DNA from: Clostridiales bacterium
GTDB taxonomy: Bacteria; Bacillota; Clostridia; Lachnospirales; JAQSXR01
DNA: 38,524 nucleotides
Assembly (NCBI GenBank): GCA_029256575.1
Contig: JAQSXR010000013.1
Coordinates: 1 to 38,524, forward strand
Reading direction: 5' to 3'
Below are positions 8,716 to 16,730 of the stretch, in pieces. A program made the position numbers and the translations under genes. Below the pieces are notes generated by a model, which saw only the letters and a program-made list of their open reading frames with translations, was not told the origin of the DNA and ran no database searches. The stretch's first letter is position 1. Each line of letters begins with the position of its first letter.

Positions 8716-9852
8716 ATGGATTTTACATTAAGCAAAGAGCATGAAATGGCAAGAACACTTTTTCGAAATTTTGCTCAAAAGGAAGTTAAGCCTCTAGCAA
8801 GAGAGGTTGATGAAACAGAGGTATTTCCAAGAGGAACAGTAAGTAAAATGCAAAAGCTTGGATTTCTAGGAATACCAATTCAAAAGGAATTTGGTGGTCA
8901 AGGTTGTGATACTTTAACATATGCAATTTGTGTGGAAGAATTATCAAAGGTTTGTGGAACAACAGGAGTTATCGTATCTGCGCATACTTCTTTATGCGCA
9001 GATCCAATCAATAAATTTGGGACACCAGAACAAAAAGAGAAGTTTCTAAGACCGTTAGTAAGTGGTGAAAAATTAGGGGCTTTTGGATTAACTGAGCCAA
9101 ATGCTGGAACAGATGCTTCAGGGCAACAAACAAAAGCAGTTTTAGTCGAGAATGAATATATCCTAAATGGTAGTAAAATATTTATTACAAATGGAAAAGA
9201 AGCAGATATCTATATAATCTTAGCAATGACAGATAAATCAAAAGGGACGAGAGGAATTTCTGCGTTTATCCTAGAAAAAGGTACTCCAGGCTTTACTTTT
9301 GGAACGAAAGAAAAGAAGATGGGGATAAGAGGTTCGGCTACTTATGAGTTGATTTTTACGGATTGTAGAATCCCAAAAGAAAATCTTCTTGGTCAAGAAG
9401 GGAAAGGCTTTGGGTATGCAATGCAAACACTTGACGGTGGTAGAATAGGTATTGCAGCGCAGGCACTCGGCCTTGCAGCAGGGGCATTAGAAACTACAAT
9501 CGCATATGTAAAAGAAAGAAAACAATTTGGAAAATCAATATCTAAATTTCAAAATACACAATTTAAGATTGCAGACATGGCAACAAAAGTAGAAGCAGCT
9601 AGACTCTTAGTTTACAAAGCAGCAATTGCAAAAGATACACAAAAAGTATTTTCGGTAGAAGCCGCTATGGCTAAATTATACGCTTCAGAAGTCGCAAGTG
9701 AGGTTACTAGCTTGGCTGTTCAACTTCATGGAGGATATGGTTATACAAGAGAATATGATGTTGAACGTATGATGCGTGATGCTAAGATTACCGAAATCTA
9801 TGAAGGGACATCTGAAGTACAACGTATGGTTATCTCCGGAAACTTACTATAA
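8716..9852 (+). CDS. Acyl-CoA dehydrogenase, short-chain/butyryl type
   Basis: A 378-residue FAD enzyme of normal family length. It shows LTEPNAGTDA and FITNGKEADI (flavin/substrate binding), the C-terminal helical signature QLHGGYGYTREYDVERMMRDA, and the catalytic base Glu363 in IYEGTSEVQ. This is the position seen in short- and medium-chain acyl-CoA dehydrogenases; in isovaleryl- and long-chain-type enzymes the base lies elsewhere. It oxidises acyl-CoA to 2-enoyl-CoA, or with an electron-bifurcating Etf reduces enoyl-CoA. The etfB and etfA genes directly follow, so they are its electron partners. Ribosome site GCAGGAGG is at 8701-8708. Direction in vivo is not decidable from sequence. Confidence 0.95.
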   Translation: MDFTLSKEHEMARTLFRNFAQKEVKPLAREVDETEVFPRGTVSKMQKLGFLGIPIQKEFGGQGCDTLTYAICVEELSKVCGTTGVIVSAHTSLCADPINKFGTPEQKEKFLRPLVSGEKLGAFGLTEPNAGTDASGQQTKAVLVENEYILNGSKIFITNGKEADIYIILAMTDKSKGTRGISAFILEKGTPGFTFGTKEKKMGIRGSATYELIFTDCRIPKENLLGQEGKGFGYAMQTLDGGRIGIAAQALGLAAGALETTIAYVKERKQFGKSISKFQNTQFKIADMATKVEAARLLVYKAAIAKDTQKVFSVEAAMAKLYASEVASEVTSLAVQLHGGYGYTREYDVERMMRDAKITEIYEGTSEVQRMVISGNLL

Positions 9853-9907
9853 ATTACATATGGAAATGAGAAACCATTTTCAGTCTACTAAAAAAGGAGT
9901 GAATAAA

Positions 9908-10690
9908 TTGAAAATCATAGTTTGCATAAAGCAAGTACCAGATACAAATGAGGTTAGGTTAGATCCGGTTACTGGTACACTTATAAGAGATGGAGTACCG
10001 AGCATAATTAATCCAGATGATAAATCAGGGCTAGAAGCAGCTTTAAGATTAAAAGATGAGATAGGCGCAGAAGTTTCAGTAATATCAATGGGGCCACCTG
10101 CGGCAGATGCCGTATTACGTGAAGCTATGGCAATGGGAGCTGACAAAGCATATTTAGTAACAGATCGAGCATTTGGTGGAGCTGATACATGGGCAACCTC
10201 TTCAACATTAGCAGCAGCAATCAATAACTTAGAATATGATCTAATAATTACAGGTCGTCAAGCAATTGACGGAGATACAGCACAGGTTGGACCACAGATA
10301 GCTGAACATCTTAATATTCCAAACATTAGTTATGCTGAGGATATTAAGGTAGAAGGTGATAGTATTATTGTTAAACGCCAATATGAAGATAGATACCATA
10401 TTATTAAATCGAAAATGCCTTGTTTAATAACGGCACTTGCTGAATTGAATGAGCCAAGATATATGACACCAGGTGGAATATTTGATGCGTATAAAGAAAA
10501 GAAAGTTATTATATGGGGGCGATCAGATATAACAGTTGACGATAGCAACCTTGGTTTGAAAGGATCGCCTACAAGGGTAGCACAATCTTTCCCAAAAAGT
10601 ATAAAGGCGAATGGACAAAAAGTTAACTTGGATGCAGATGAATCTGCGACATACATATTAGATAAGTTAAAAGAAAAATATATATTTTGA
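9908..10690 (+). CDS. etfB: Electron transfer flavoprotein, beta subunit
   Basis: A 260-residue EtfB beginning LKIIVCIKQVPDTNEVRLDP, with the conserved GRQAIDGDTAQVGPQIAEHL segment that wraps the nucleotide and ALAELNEPRYMTPGGI near the C-terminal third. TTG 9908 is the start: AAAGGAG at about 9893-9899 is well placed and the family N-terminus begins exactly here. The frame is also open upstream into the acyl-CoA dehydrogenase gene, but that extension is not EtfB-like. It forms a heterodimer with EtfA. In clostridia, Etf paired with butyryl-CoA dehydrogenase can bifurcate electrons to ferredoxin; whether this one does cannot be settled by eye. Confidence 0.95.
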   Translation: MKIIVCIKQVPDTNEVRLDPVTGTLIRDGVPSIINPDDKSGLEAALRLKDEIGAEVSVISMGPPAADAVLREAMAMGADKAYLVTDRAFGGADTWATSSTLAAAINNLEYDLIITGRQAIDGDTAQVGPQIAEHLNIPNISYAEDIKVEGDSIIVKRQYEDRYHIIKSKMPCLITALAELNEPRYMTPGGIFDAYKEKKVIIWGRSDITVDDSNLGLKGSPTRVAQSFPKSIKANGQKVNLDADESATYILDKLKEKYIF

Positions 10691-10746
10691 TAGAAGCGGA
10701 TTATGAGTATCCGTATTGATTGATAAGAAAGAAAGTGGTGAATATA

Positions 10747-11760
10747 ATGGGTATTGAAAATTACAAAGGAATATTTATCTTCGTACAGCAAGTAGATAAT
10801 AAAATCACAGGTGTTTCTTATGAATTAATTGGTAAGGGAAGAGAACTTGCGGTGGAGTTAGGAACGGAAGTAACAGCAGTGTTATTAGGTTCAGGGATTA
10901 GAAGCTTGGCTGATGATTTAGCAGCTTACGGAGCAGATAAGGTTATCCTAGTAGATGACCCAGCTCTTGAGATATATACAACAGAGCCATATACGCATGC
11001 AATGGACAGCATAATAAATAAATATAAACCTGAGATTGTTCTCTATGGGGCTACTGCAATCGGTCGTGACCTTGCACCACGTGTATCAGCGCGAGTACAT
11101 ACTGGTTTGACTGCAGACTGTACCAAATTAGAAATTGATCCACAAACCCAAAATCTAAGAATGACAAGACCAGCTTTTGGAGGAAATATTATGGCTACAA
11201 TCGTTTGCCCGGATTTCCGACCACAAATGGCGACAGTTCGCTCTGGGGTTATGCAAAAAATAAAGCGAATCGAAGGGGCAAAGGTTAATTTGGAAGAATA
11301 TAACCCAGGCTTTGAAAAAAATAATAAATATGTAGAAGTACTCGAAGTAATCAAGAAGGTATCTTCGAAAATAGATATTCAAGATGCTAATATTTTGATA
11401 TCAGGTGGCCGTGGAGTAGGAAAACCAGAGAACTTTAAGATATTAGATGAGTTAGCGGAAGTAATTGGTGGTACAGTAAGTTCTTCAAGACCTTGTGTAG
11501 ATTCTGGTTGGGTAGAAAAGGAATTGCAAGTGGGTCAGACGGGTAAGACGGTACGCCCTAATGTTTATTTTGCAATTGGTATTTCTGGAGCAATACAGCA
11601 TTTGGCAGGTATGGAAGAATCAGAACTTATAATTGCAATTAATAAGGATGAATCAGCTGCGATATTTGATGTAGCCGACTATGGAATTGTAGGGAATTTA
11701 AATGAAATAGTTCCGATATTGACGAAAAAAATAAAAGCAGAAATGGCTATGAAAAACTAG
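10747..11760 (+). CDS. etfA: Electron transfer flavoprotein, alpha subunit
   Basis: A 337-residue EtfA. The C-terminal FAD domain is canonical: ISGGRGVGKPENF, SSSRPCVDSGW, VGQTGKTVRPNVYFAIG, ISGAIQHLAGM and INKDESAAIFDVADYGIVG. There is no N-terminal ferredoxin domain, unlike some clostridial EtfA proteins. The ATG at 10747 has AAGTGGTG at 10733-10740; the open frame extends upstream without homology. A small hairpin (CGGAT 10697-10701 with ATCCG 10709-10713) sits in the gap after etfB. It carries electrons between the acyl-CoA dehydrogenase and NAD(H) and/or ferredoxin. Confidence 0.95.
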   Translation: MGIENYKGIFIFVQQVDNKITGVSYELIGKGRELAVELGTEVTAVLLGSGIRSLADDLAAYGADKVILVDDPALEIYTTEPYTHAMDSIINKYKPEIVLYGATAIGRDLAPRVSARVHTGLTADCTKLEIDPQTQNLRMTRPAFGGNIMATIVCPDFRPQMATVRSGVMQKIKRIEGAKVNLEEYNPGFEKNNKYVEVLEVIKKVSSKIDIQDANILISGGRGVGKPENFKILDELAEVIGGTVSSSRPCVDSGWVEKELQVGQTGKTVRPNVYFAIGISGAIQHLAGMEESELIIAINKDESAAIFDVADYGIVGNLNEIVPILTKKIKAEMAMKN

Positions 11761-11803
11761 TAGTCGACACAGCTACAAATAATTATAATAGGAGGTATAA
11801 ATA

Positions 11804-12211
11804 TTGAATTACGAAGACATTAAAATAGGTGACAAAGCAACAATAGAAAAAATATTTACTTCGAAAGATGTTGAAATCTTTGCAGATGTAACAACAGATA
11901 AAAATCCGATTCATTTAGATGAAGAATTTGCGAAGAACAGTTTATTCAAACAAAGAATCGTACATGGAATGTTAACATCTTCATTAATTTCTGCGGTTTT
12001 GGGGACAAAATTACCTGGAGAAAATACACTATATCTTTCACAAACATTAAAGTTTTTAAATCCTGTTTATTTGGGAGACAGCTGTGTGGCTGAAGTAGAA
12101 GTCATGAGTAAAAGAGCAGATAAGAAAATGTTAACTCTTAAGACAACCATTACAACAAATAATGGAGAAGTAGAAGTTGTAGTAGGGGAAGCGATTGTAA
12201 AGAAAATGTAA
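11804..12211 (+). CDS. MaoC-like (R)-specific enoyl-CoA hydratase, PhaJ type
   Basis: A 135-residue single hot-dog domain, the usual length of PhaJ-type hydratases. The hydratase-2 motif is clear: ADVTTDKNPIHLDEEFA with Asp32 and His37 as the catalytic pair, then IVHGML. Members add water to trans-2-enoyl-CoA to give (R)-3-hydroxyacyl-CoA, the stereoisomer used by the FabG/PhaB-type reductase in this operon. The start is TTG 11804, with AGGAGGT about 7 bases upstream. The gene begins about 43 bases after etfA. Confidence 0.92.
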   Translation: MNYEDIKIGDKATIEKIFTSKDVEIFADVTTDKNPIHLDEEFAKNSLFKQRIVHGMLTSSLISAVLGTKLPGENTLYLSQTLKFLNPVYLGDSCVAEVEVMSKRADKKMLTLKTTITTNNGEVEVVVGEAIVKKM

Positions 12212-12270
12212 TAAGTAAATAATAGTAGGAAATCGTATTACTAAATTTATGAAGAATGGAGAGAGTGAAA

Positions 12271-13092
12271 GTGGCGTACATAGAAATTAAATCAAAAAAG
12301 ATATATTTTGAAACTTATGGACAAGGAAAACCTTTAGTTCTACTTAATGGAATTATGATGTCTACATTAAGTTGGAAAGTATTTATTGAAGCTTTTTCTG
12401 CGAATAACCAACTTATTCTTGTGGATTTTCTTGACCAAGGGAAATCTGATAAAATGGAGGATATTTCATACACACAAGATGATCAAGTTGAAGTATTAAA
12501 AGCAGTTTTTGATGAACTAAAACTTAAAAAAGTAAATCTTGTAGGTATCTCATATGGGGGAGAAGTCGCACTTGAATTCTCAGTAAAGTATGAGGAATAT
12601 GTTGATAAAATGGTTCTTTTTAATACGACTGCAAAAACATCTTCATGGCTTCGAGATATTGGTATTGGATGGAATCAAAGTGCATCAGATCCCCTCGACT
12701 ATTATTGCACAACGATTCCGGTAATCTATTCACCACAGTTCTATAATGAAAGAAGTGAATGGATGAACAATAGAAAAGCGTTTCTTGTTGATAAAGTATT
12801 TAATCAGAAACCATTTATGGATGCAATGGTAAGACTTACGAAAAGTGCAGACTATCATGATGTTACGAATGAGCTACCAAACATAAAAATACCAACTCTT
12901 ATCGTAAGTAGTGAAAATGATTATATTACTCCAATGCCTGAACAAAGGAAATTAAATGAACTAATAGCTACTTCAGAATTAATTGTGTTTCCGAATACGG
13001 GGCATGCTTCTATGTATGAAAGGCCAGTTATTTTTGCATCCTCTGTATTAGGATTTGTTAATATGGATCAAAAAGAATTTTCAATAGGCTAG
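12271..13092 (+). CDS. Alpha/beta hydrolase
   Basis: A 273-residue alpha/beta-hydrolase fold protein with nucleophile Ser94 in GISYGG, acid Asp217 in SENDYITP and His245 in NTGHASMYERP, so the catalytic triad is complete. Its oxyanion region is LLNGIMMSTLSW. Substrate is unknown; in this setting it could be a thioesterase, an esterase that frees the acid, or a C-C hydrolase, all inference. I favour GTG 12271 as the start because GGAGAG at 12258-12263 is 7 bases upstream; ATG 12256 is in frame but has no good ribosome site. It is the last enzyme of the operon. Confidence 0.88.
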   Translation: MAYIEIKSKKIYFETYGQGKPLVLLNGIMMSTLSWKVFIEAFSANNQLILVDFLDQGKSDKMEDISYTQDDQVEVLKAVFDELKLKKVNLVGISYGGEVALEFSVKYEEYVDKMVLFNTTAKTSSWLRDIGIGWNQSASDPLDYYCTTIPVIYSPQFYNERSEWMNNRKAFLVDKVFNQKPFMDAMVRLTKSADYHDVTNELPNIKIPTLIVSSENDYITPMPEQRKLNELIATSELIVFPNTGHASMYERPVIFASSVLGFVNMDQKEFSIG

Positions 13093-13145
13093 CCATAATA
13101 CGATTCGTAAGCTTAATAGTTTGCAATCACAAAGAGAGACAAATC

Positions 13146-13174
13146 TTGACAAAATCCACATTCGGTGGTAAAAC
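13146..13174 (+). promoter_or_regulatory. Probable sigma-A promoter of the TetR gene
   Basis: TTGACA at 13146-13151, a 17-base spacer and TAAAAC at 13169-13174 (4 of 6 matches to the -10 consensus), about 50 bases before the TetR start. It suggests the regulator can be transcribed apart from the long operon. Confidence 0.55.
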
Positions 13175-13222
13175 TAAGCATGGGGCATAGGATAGAAACT
13201 ATGAGCCGAAAGGAGAAAACTT

Positions 13223-13825
13223 GTGGATGAAATAGTAAATTTGCCAAAAACAAAAAGAGGAGAAGTTACTCTTGATAAAATTTGTAGTGCAGCAGAAACT
13301 CTTTTTTATCAAAAAGGTTACAGCAATACTTCGATCGTTGATATAACTAATTTATCGGGTATCGCACTTGGAACTTTTTATATTTATTTTAAAGATAAGT
13401 ATTCACTCTACAAATATCTACTTTTAAGATACTCTCATCAAATTCGTAAGGCAATAAGTGATGCAGCTAAGGGCGTAAATAGCAGACTAGAAAAAGAAAG
13501 AGTTGGTCTAAAAACTTTTCTGAAATATACAAGAGAAAATAAACATGCATACAACATAATATGGGAGTCGCTTTATATAGATAAAAATCTCTTTATGGAG
13601 TATTATGATAAGTTTGCAAATAGATATATAAAAGGAATCAAAGAAGCTCAAGAATCAGGTGAAATGAAAGATTATGATCCTATGGTGATTAGTTATTTTC
13701 TAATGGGAGTTTCTAATTTTATTGGTTTAAAATATGTAATGTTTGACGATGACAATACGGACTATGACAAAGTAGTTGATCAAGTTATAGCTATACTCGG
13801 GAATGGTTTGTTTGAATCAAAATAG
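13223..13825 (+). CDS. TetR-family transcriptional regulator
   Basis: A 200-residue TetR/AcrR repressor. The N-terminal helix-turn-helix is typical: AETLFYQKGYSNTSIVDITN, then SGIALGTFYIYFKDKYSLYKYLL (about residues 20-70). The remaining helices form the ligand pocket and dimer interface. Being last in the acyl-CoA/importer operon, it probably senses the imported acid or an acyl-CoA and controls that operon; this is inference. GTG 13223 is the start, with AAAGGAG at 13209-13215 seven bases upstream. It has its own promoter and is followed by a strong terminator. Confidence 0.93.
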   Translation: MDEIVNLPKTKRGEVTLDKICSAAETLFYQKGYSNTSIVDITNLSGIALGTFYIYFKDKYSLYKYLLLRYSHQIRKAISDAAKGVNSRLEKERVGLKTFLKYTRENKHAYNIIWESLYIDKNLFMEYYDKFANRYIKGIKEAQESGEMKDYDPMVISYFLMGVSNFIGLKYVMFDDDNTDYDKVVDQVIAILGNGLFESK

Positions 13826-13844
13826 TTGCATCTTCATAAAAAGT

Positions 13845-13926
13845 AAAAAAGTCCACATTAATGTAATGAAATGAGTATGTATATATACGTATTCAATCTT
13901 ATGTAATGAATGGACTTTTGTTTTTT
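13845..13926 (+). terminator. Rho-independent terminator closing the acyl-CoA operon
   Basis: A long imperfect hairpin has outer arms AAAAGTCCA (from 13847) and TGGACTTTT (13911-13919), with further pairing inside, and is followed by GTTTTTT. It lies directly after the TetR stop. Confidence 0.85.
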
Positions 13927-14096
13927 ATCTCCAAAAACATAAAATTATTACAATAAAAATAAGAAATTGGTTATATATATTAAGTAAATAAAAGTTAGTT
14001 AAGGGATATTTTAAAATGCTCTAGGCCATCCTATATTAGTGGGTTTAGTTAACAAATAGGGTACAAATATTTTTATATTGTAAGAAAGGGGAATGT

Positions 14097-14666
14097 ATGA
14101 GAAAGAAAAGAATTTCACAAATTCAAAAACAATATAGATTCAATGAAGAAAATAACGTTTATTTAATTGATGTTTCACTTGATGACTATGATGATGTTTA
14201 CGATGAATGGGATCCAGCACCATTTAAAAAACGTTTTATCGAAGAAGAATTTGATGAGTTTATCGTTTCCTCCTCAGAAGATATACCACTGAAATATGAT
14301 ATTAACATTGTCCTTTATATTCCGGAAGCTAAGAAAGAGGTAAACAAAGAAAATTCTGTAGTTTCTGCATATAGAAATTATTACGCTTATGCAATAGAAA
14401 AGGTAAATAAAAGCCGGAAAAGACTAAGGAAAATAAACATCTCCTATTTTCTATTAGCTATAATATTGCTAAGTATTGGATACTTCTTTCAAAATGGTAC
14501 GGAAAGTGTATTATTAGATGTATTAAATGAGGGAGTTTTCATTGGTGGTTGGGTTTTTTTGTGGGAAGTGTTTACTAATATATTCATTATTAGAAGAGAT
14601 ATTCAAACAAAAAATAGCATATATAAAAGGCTGTATTTATCAGATATAATATTTGTTTATGTATAA
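14097..14666 (+). CDS. Uncharacterised membrane protein with acidic N-terminal domain
   Basis: A 189-residue protein I cannot name. The N-terminal ~110 residues are soluble and rich in Asp/Glu (DVSLDDYDDVYDEWDPAPF then KKRFIEEEFDEFI and SSSEDIPLKYDI), ending in a basic helix (KSRKRLRK). Two membrane helices follow at about 114-132 and 143-165, then a short basic tail. The DPAPFxxR...SSxxIPL pattern resembles, from memory, a widespread family of uncharacterised proteins with a similar layout, which needs a search. AAAGGGG at 14086-14091 is the ribosome site. It stands alone between a terminator and the DUF503 gene. Confidence 0.75.
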   Translation: MRKKRISQIQKQYRFNEENNVYLIDVSLDDYDDVYDEWDPAPFKKRFIEEEFDEFIVSSSEDIPLKYDINIVLYIPEAKKEVNKENSVVSAYRNYYAYAIEKVNKSRKRLRKINISYFLLAIILLSIGYFFQNGTESVLLDVLNEGVFIGGWVFLWEVFTNIFIIRRDIQTKNSIYKRLYLSDIIFVYV

Positions 14667-14757
14667 TAGCTATATCTTAAGTTATGATATATGAATTATC
14701 TATAGTGTTGGAGTAAAGACATTTTGCGGATATATTAAAGAAACGGTAGGATAAATA

Positions 14758-15039
14758 ATGGTTATAGGTGTAATTACAATTAAAATATATTCTCCCTGGG
14801 TACATTCATTAAAAGAAAAACGTATGATTGTAAAGAGCATCTGTGCTAAAACACGTAACAAGTTTAATGTGTCAATCATCGAAGCAGAAGAACAGGATAT
14901 ACATCAAATTATTGTACTAGGAATTGCAAGTATTGCAGATAATTCTTCTCATGCAGATAGTACTATTGATAATGTTTTGAGATTTGTTGAGAGTAATATA
15001 GAAGGTGACATAATAAATATTGAGCGAGAATATAGATAA
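14758..15039 (+). CDS. DUF503/YlxP-like protein
   Basis: A 93-residue protein with the DUF503 pattern: an initial beta strand (MVIGVITIKIY), HSLKEKRMIVKSI, RNKFNVSIIEAEEQD, VLGIASIADN and a C-terminal helix VDNVL-like region (IDNVLRFVESNIEG). DUF503 (YlxP) proteins often sit beside infB/rbfA and are assumed to act in RNA or ribosome biology, but the function is not firmly known. Here the gene is away from that cluster, so it may be an extra copy. A weak AGGA at about 14748 precedes the ATG. Confidence 0.88.
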   Translation: MVIGVITIKIYSPWVHSLKEKRMIVKSICAKTRNKFNVSIIEAEEQDIHQIIVLGIASIADNSSHADSTIDNVLRFVESNIEGDIINIEREYR

Positions 15040-15077
15040 ATAATCACAAGTTTAATTATTATATTGATTACCATAAA

Positions 15078-15106
15078 TTGACATTTAGTAGGAAAAATGA
15101 TATAGT
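15078..15106 (+). promoter_or_regulatory. Strong sigma-A promoter for small basic protein
   Basis: TTGACA at 15078-15083, a 17-base spacer and TATAGT at 15101-15106, about 80 bases upstream of the small gene at 15186. Confidence 0.75.
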
Positions 15107-15185
15107 AGAATAATAACCAACGTGCGCTAAAGCTAGAGAAATTTAATTGGCAAAGTAAATTTTTTAGTAAAGGGAGGGATATTAA

Positions 15186-15296
15186 ATGGGGGATAAAAAT
15201 CCAAATAAAACATTAAAGAAGAAAAAAGTAACGGAAAAAGCAACTCCACAAGCTACTAATTCAGTAGGAGCTGCAGCAAAGAAACCTAAAAAATAA
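15186..15296 (+). CDS. Small lysine-rich protein, 36 residues
   Basis: A short open frame with an excellent ribosome site (AGGGAGGG at 15171-15178) and its own consensus promoter. The product starts MGDKNPNKTLKKKKVTEK, continues with a Thr/Ala/Gln-rich stretch and ends KKPKK; roughly a third of the residues are lysine. I recall similar tiny MGDKNP-type proteins in Lachnospiraceae genomes, but no function. The basic, disordered composition would suit nucleic acid or ribosome binding, which is only a guess. A terminator follows at 15382. Confidence 0.72.
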   Translation: MGDKNPNKTLKKKKVTEKATPQATNSVGAAAKKPKK

Positions 15297-15381
15297 CAGA
15301 ATACTTACAAATTATTGATAGGAAAATGAACGTGAGAATTGCCCCGTAATAATAAGTAGGTTATTAACAATTATTTAATTT

Positions 15382-15443
15382 GCGCTAAATTATTTTTATA
15401 AAAGGTATTTGCTTTTATAGTAAAATAATTTGGTGCTTTTTTT
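15382..15443 (+). terminator. Rho-independent terminator after small basic gene
   Basis: Hairpin arms run GCGCTAAATTATTTT...TATAAAAG (15382 onward) and CTTTTATAGTAAAATAATTT plus GGTGC (to 15436), followed by seven T. The rest of the 408-base gap 15297-15704 holds no gene I can support, only this terminator and the promoter region of the next lipoprotein. Confidence 0.85.
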
Positions 15444-15594
15444 GCAATTTATTACATAATCTTTAAATTTAAATTCAAAAAAATATAGTTTTATTTTTAA
15501 ACAAATGCATAAAATGTAAAATACTGTATGGAATAAAAAGGAAATTAATTATGAAAAGAATTTAATGTAATGTCAAGTAATTCAAATGAAAATA

Positions 15595-15622
15595 TTACCA
15601 TATTGTATACAAATAGTGGTAA
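15595..15622. promoter_or_regulatory. Nested dyad upstream of flavinylated-lipoprotein promoter
   Basis: Outer arms TTACCA (15595-15600) and TGGTAA (15617-15622) flank the palindrome TTGTATACAA (15603-15612). It ends five bases before the -35 box, a good position for an activator or repressor site. The binding protein is unknown. Confidence 0.45.
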
Positions 15623-15627
15623 AAGAA

Positions 15628-15656
15628 TTGACTAATTTATGTAATTATGGTATAAC
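15628..15656 (+). promoter_or_regulatory. Sigma-A promoter of the double FMN-domain lipoprotein
   Basis: TTGACT at 15628-15633, a 17-base spacer and TATAAC at 15651-15656, about 48 bases before the start codon. Confidence 0.72.
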
Positions 15657-15704
15657 AGTACTATAAGTAAGTTAAAAAATTAACATACATAATGGAGGGT
15701 TTTT

Positions 15705-16697
15705 ATGAAAAAAACATTAGCAGTATTATTAAGTTTAGTATTAGTTATGAGTATTTTTACAGCTTGTGGAGCTAAGAAGGCAAAGACTGGTTTAGCAATT
15801 ATTACATCAGCTAGTCACAGTTCAAAAGATGCAGGAGAAAAAGATGGGCTTGCACAAACAGATTCTACAGCAGCAGCAGTTATAATTGATGAAAAAGGTG
15901 TAATTAAGGATTGTGTTATAGACGTTGTACAAACAAAGATTAAGTTCTCTACAGCTGGAGAGGTTACAACTGATCTTGCAACAGAATTTGTTTCCAAAAT
16001 GGAATTAGGTGCTGATTACGGTATGAAAGACGCTTCTCCAATTGGAAAAGAATGGGATGAACAAGCGAAAGCTTTAGCTGAATATGTAATAGGTAAAACA
16101 ATTGACGAAGTAAAAGGTATCGCTGTAACAGAAGGATATGCTACAGATAAAGACTTAACAAGTTCAGTAACAATAACTATTTCAGATATGTTAGCAGCAG
16201 TAGAAAAAGCTGTTGAAAACGCGGAAGATTTAGGTGCTTCTGTAGGTGATGAACTTGGATTAGGAATTATATCAACTCTTGGTCATAGTACAAAAAATGC
16301 ATCTGAAGAAGATGGTGTTGCTCAAGCTTATTCACACTACGGTGTTGTTACTTTAAATGAAAAAGGTAAAATAACAAGTAGTATTATTGATGCTTCGCAA
16401 ACAAATGTAAGTTTTTCTAAAGAAGGAATTATAACATCAGATGTTGCAGCTGTATTCAATACTAAGGTAGAACTTGGTGATGCGTATGCAATGAAGGGCG
16501 TTTCAGCTATCGGCAAAGAATGGTATGAACAAGCGAAAGCATTTACAGATTATATCGATGGTAAAACGATTGAAGATGTAAAAGGAATTGCTTTAACTGA
16601 AGGTGTTCCAACAGATAAAGACTTAACAAGTTCAGTAACAATTGATATCGGTTACTTTATAACTGTAATGGATAAAGCAGCAGCAAACGCTAAATAA
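15705..16697 (+). CDS. Lipoprotein with two tandem FMN-binding-like domains
   Basis: A 330-residue exported lipoprotein: signal peptide with lipobox FTAC (Cys21), then two copies of a ~156-residue domain (about 28-172 and 184-328). Each copy has GL.IITS..HS-K-A, EKDG.AQ, VI.D.SQT.V.FS-type strands, a GKEW.EQAKA helix and K..DVKGIA. Each ends in the motif DLTSSVT (Asp150-Thr156; Asp306-Thr312), which fits the D-x-x-[ST]-[GAS]-[AV]-T sequence where ApbE links FMN to threonine in NqrC/RnfG-type proteins. The next gene is an ApbE, so covalent loading of two FMNs is likely. The probable role is electron transfer outside the membrane. AGGAGG-like GGAGGG precedes the ATG. The flavinylation is inference; the repeat and motif are seen. 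Confidence 0.88.
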   Translation: MKKTLAVLLSLVLVMSIFTACGAKKAKTGLAIITSASHSSKDAGEKDGLAQTDSTAAAVIIDEKGVIKDCVIDVVQTKIKFSTAGEVTTDLATEFVSKMELGADYGMKDASPIGKEWDEQAKALAEYVIGKTIDEVKGIAVTEGYATDKDLTSSVTITISDMLAAVEKAVENAEDLGASVGDELGLGIISTLGHSTKNASEEDGVAQAYSHYGVVTLNEKGKITSSIIDASQTNVSFSKEGIITSDVAAVFNTKVELGDAYAMKGVSAIGKEWYEQAKAFTDYIDGKTIEDVKGIALTEGVPTDKDLTSSVTIDIGYFITVMDKAAANAK

Positions 16698-16730
16698 ATC
16701 AAAATATATTAATATGATTTGAAGAACTTT

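Noticed and set aside
9776-9907. Extended EtfB N-terminus overlapping the acyl-CoA dehydrogenase gene
   Set aside because: The extra 44 residues lack EtfB similarity, while TTG 9908 has a good ribosome site and the exact family N-terminus.
9880-10224. Minus-strand open frame inside etfB
   Set aside because: It overlaps a well-conserved gene in antisense, has no ribosome site and no recognisable protein motif.
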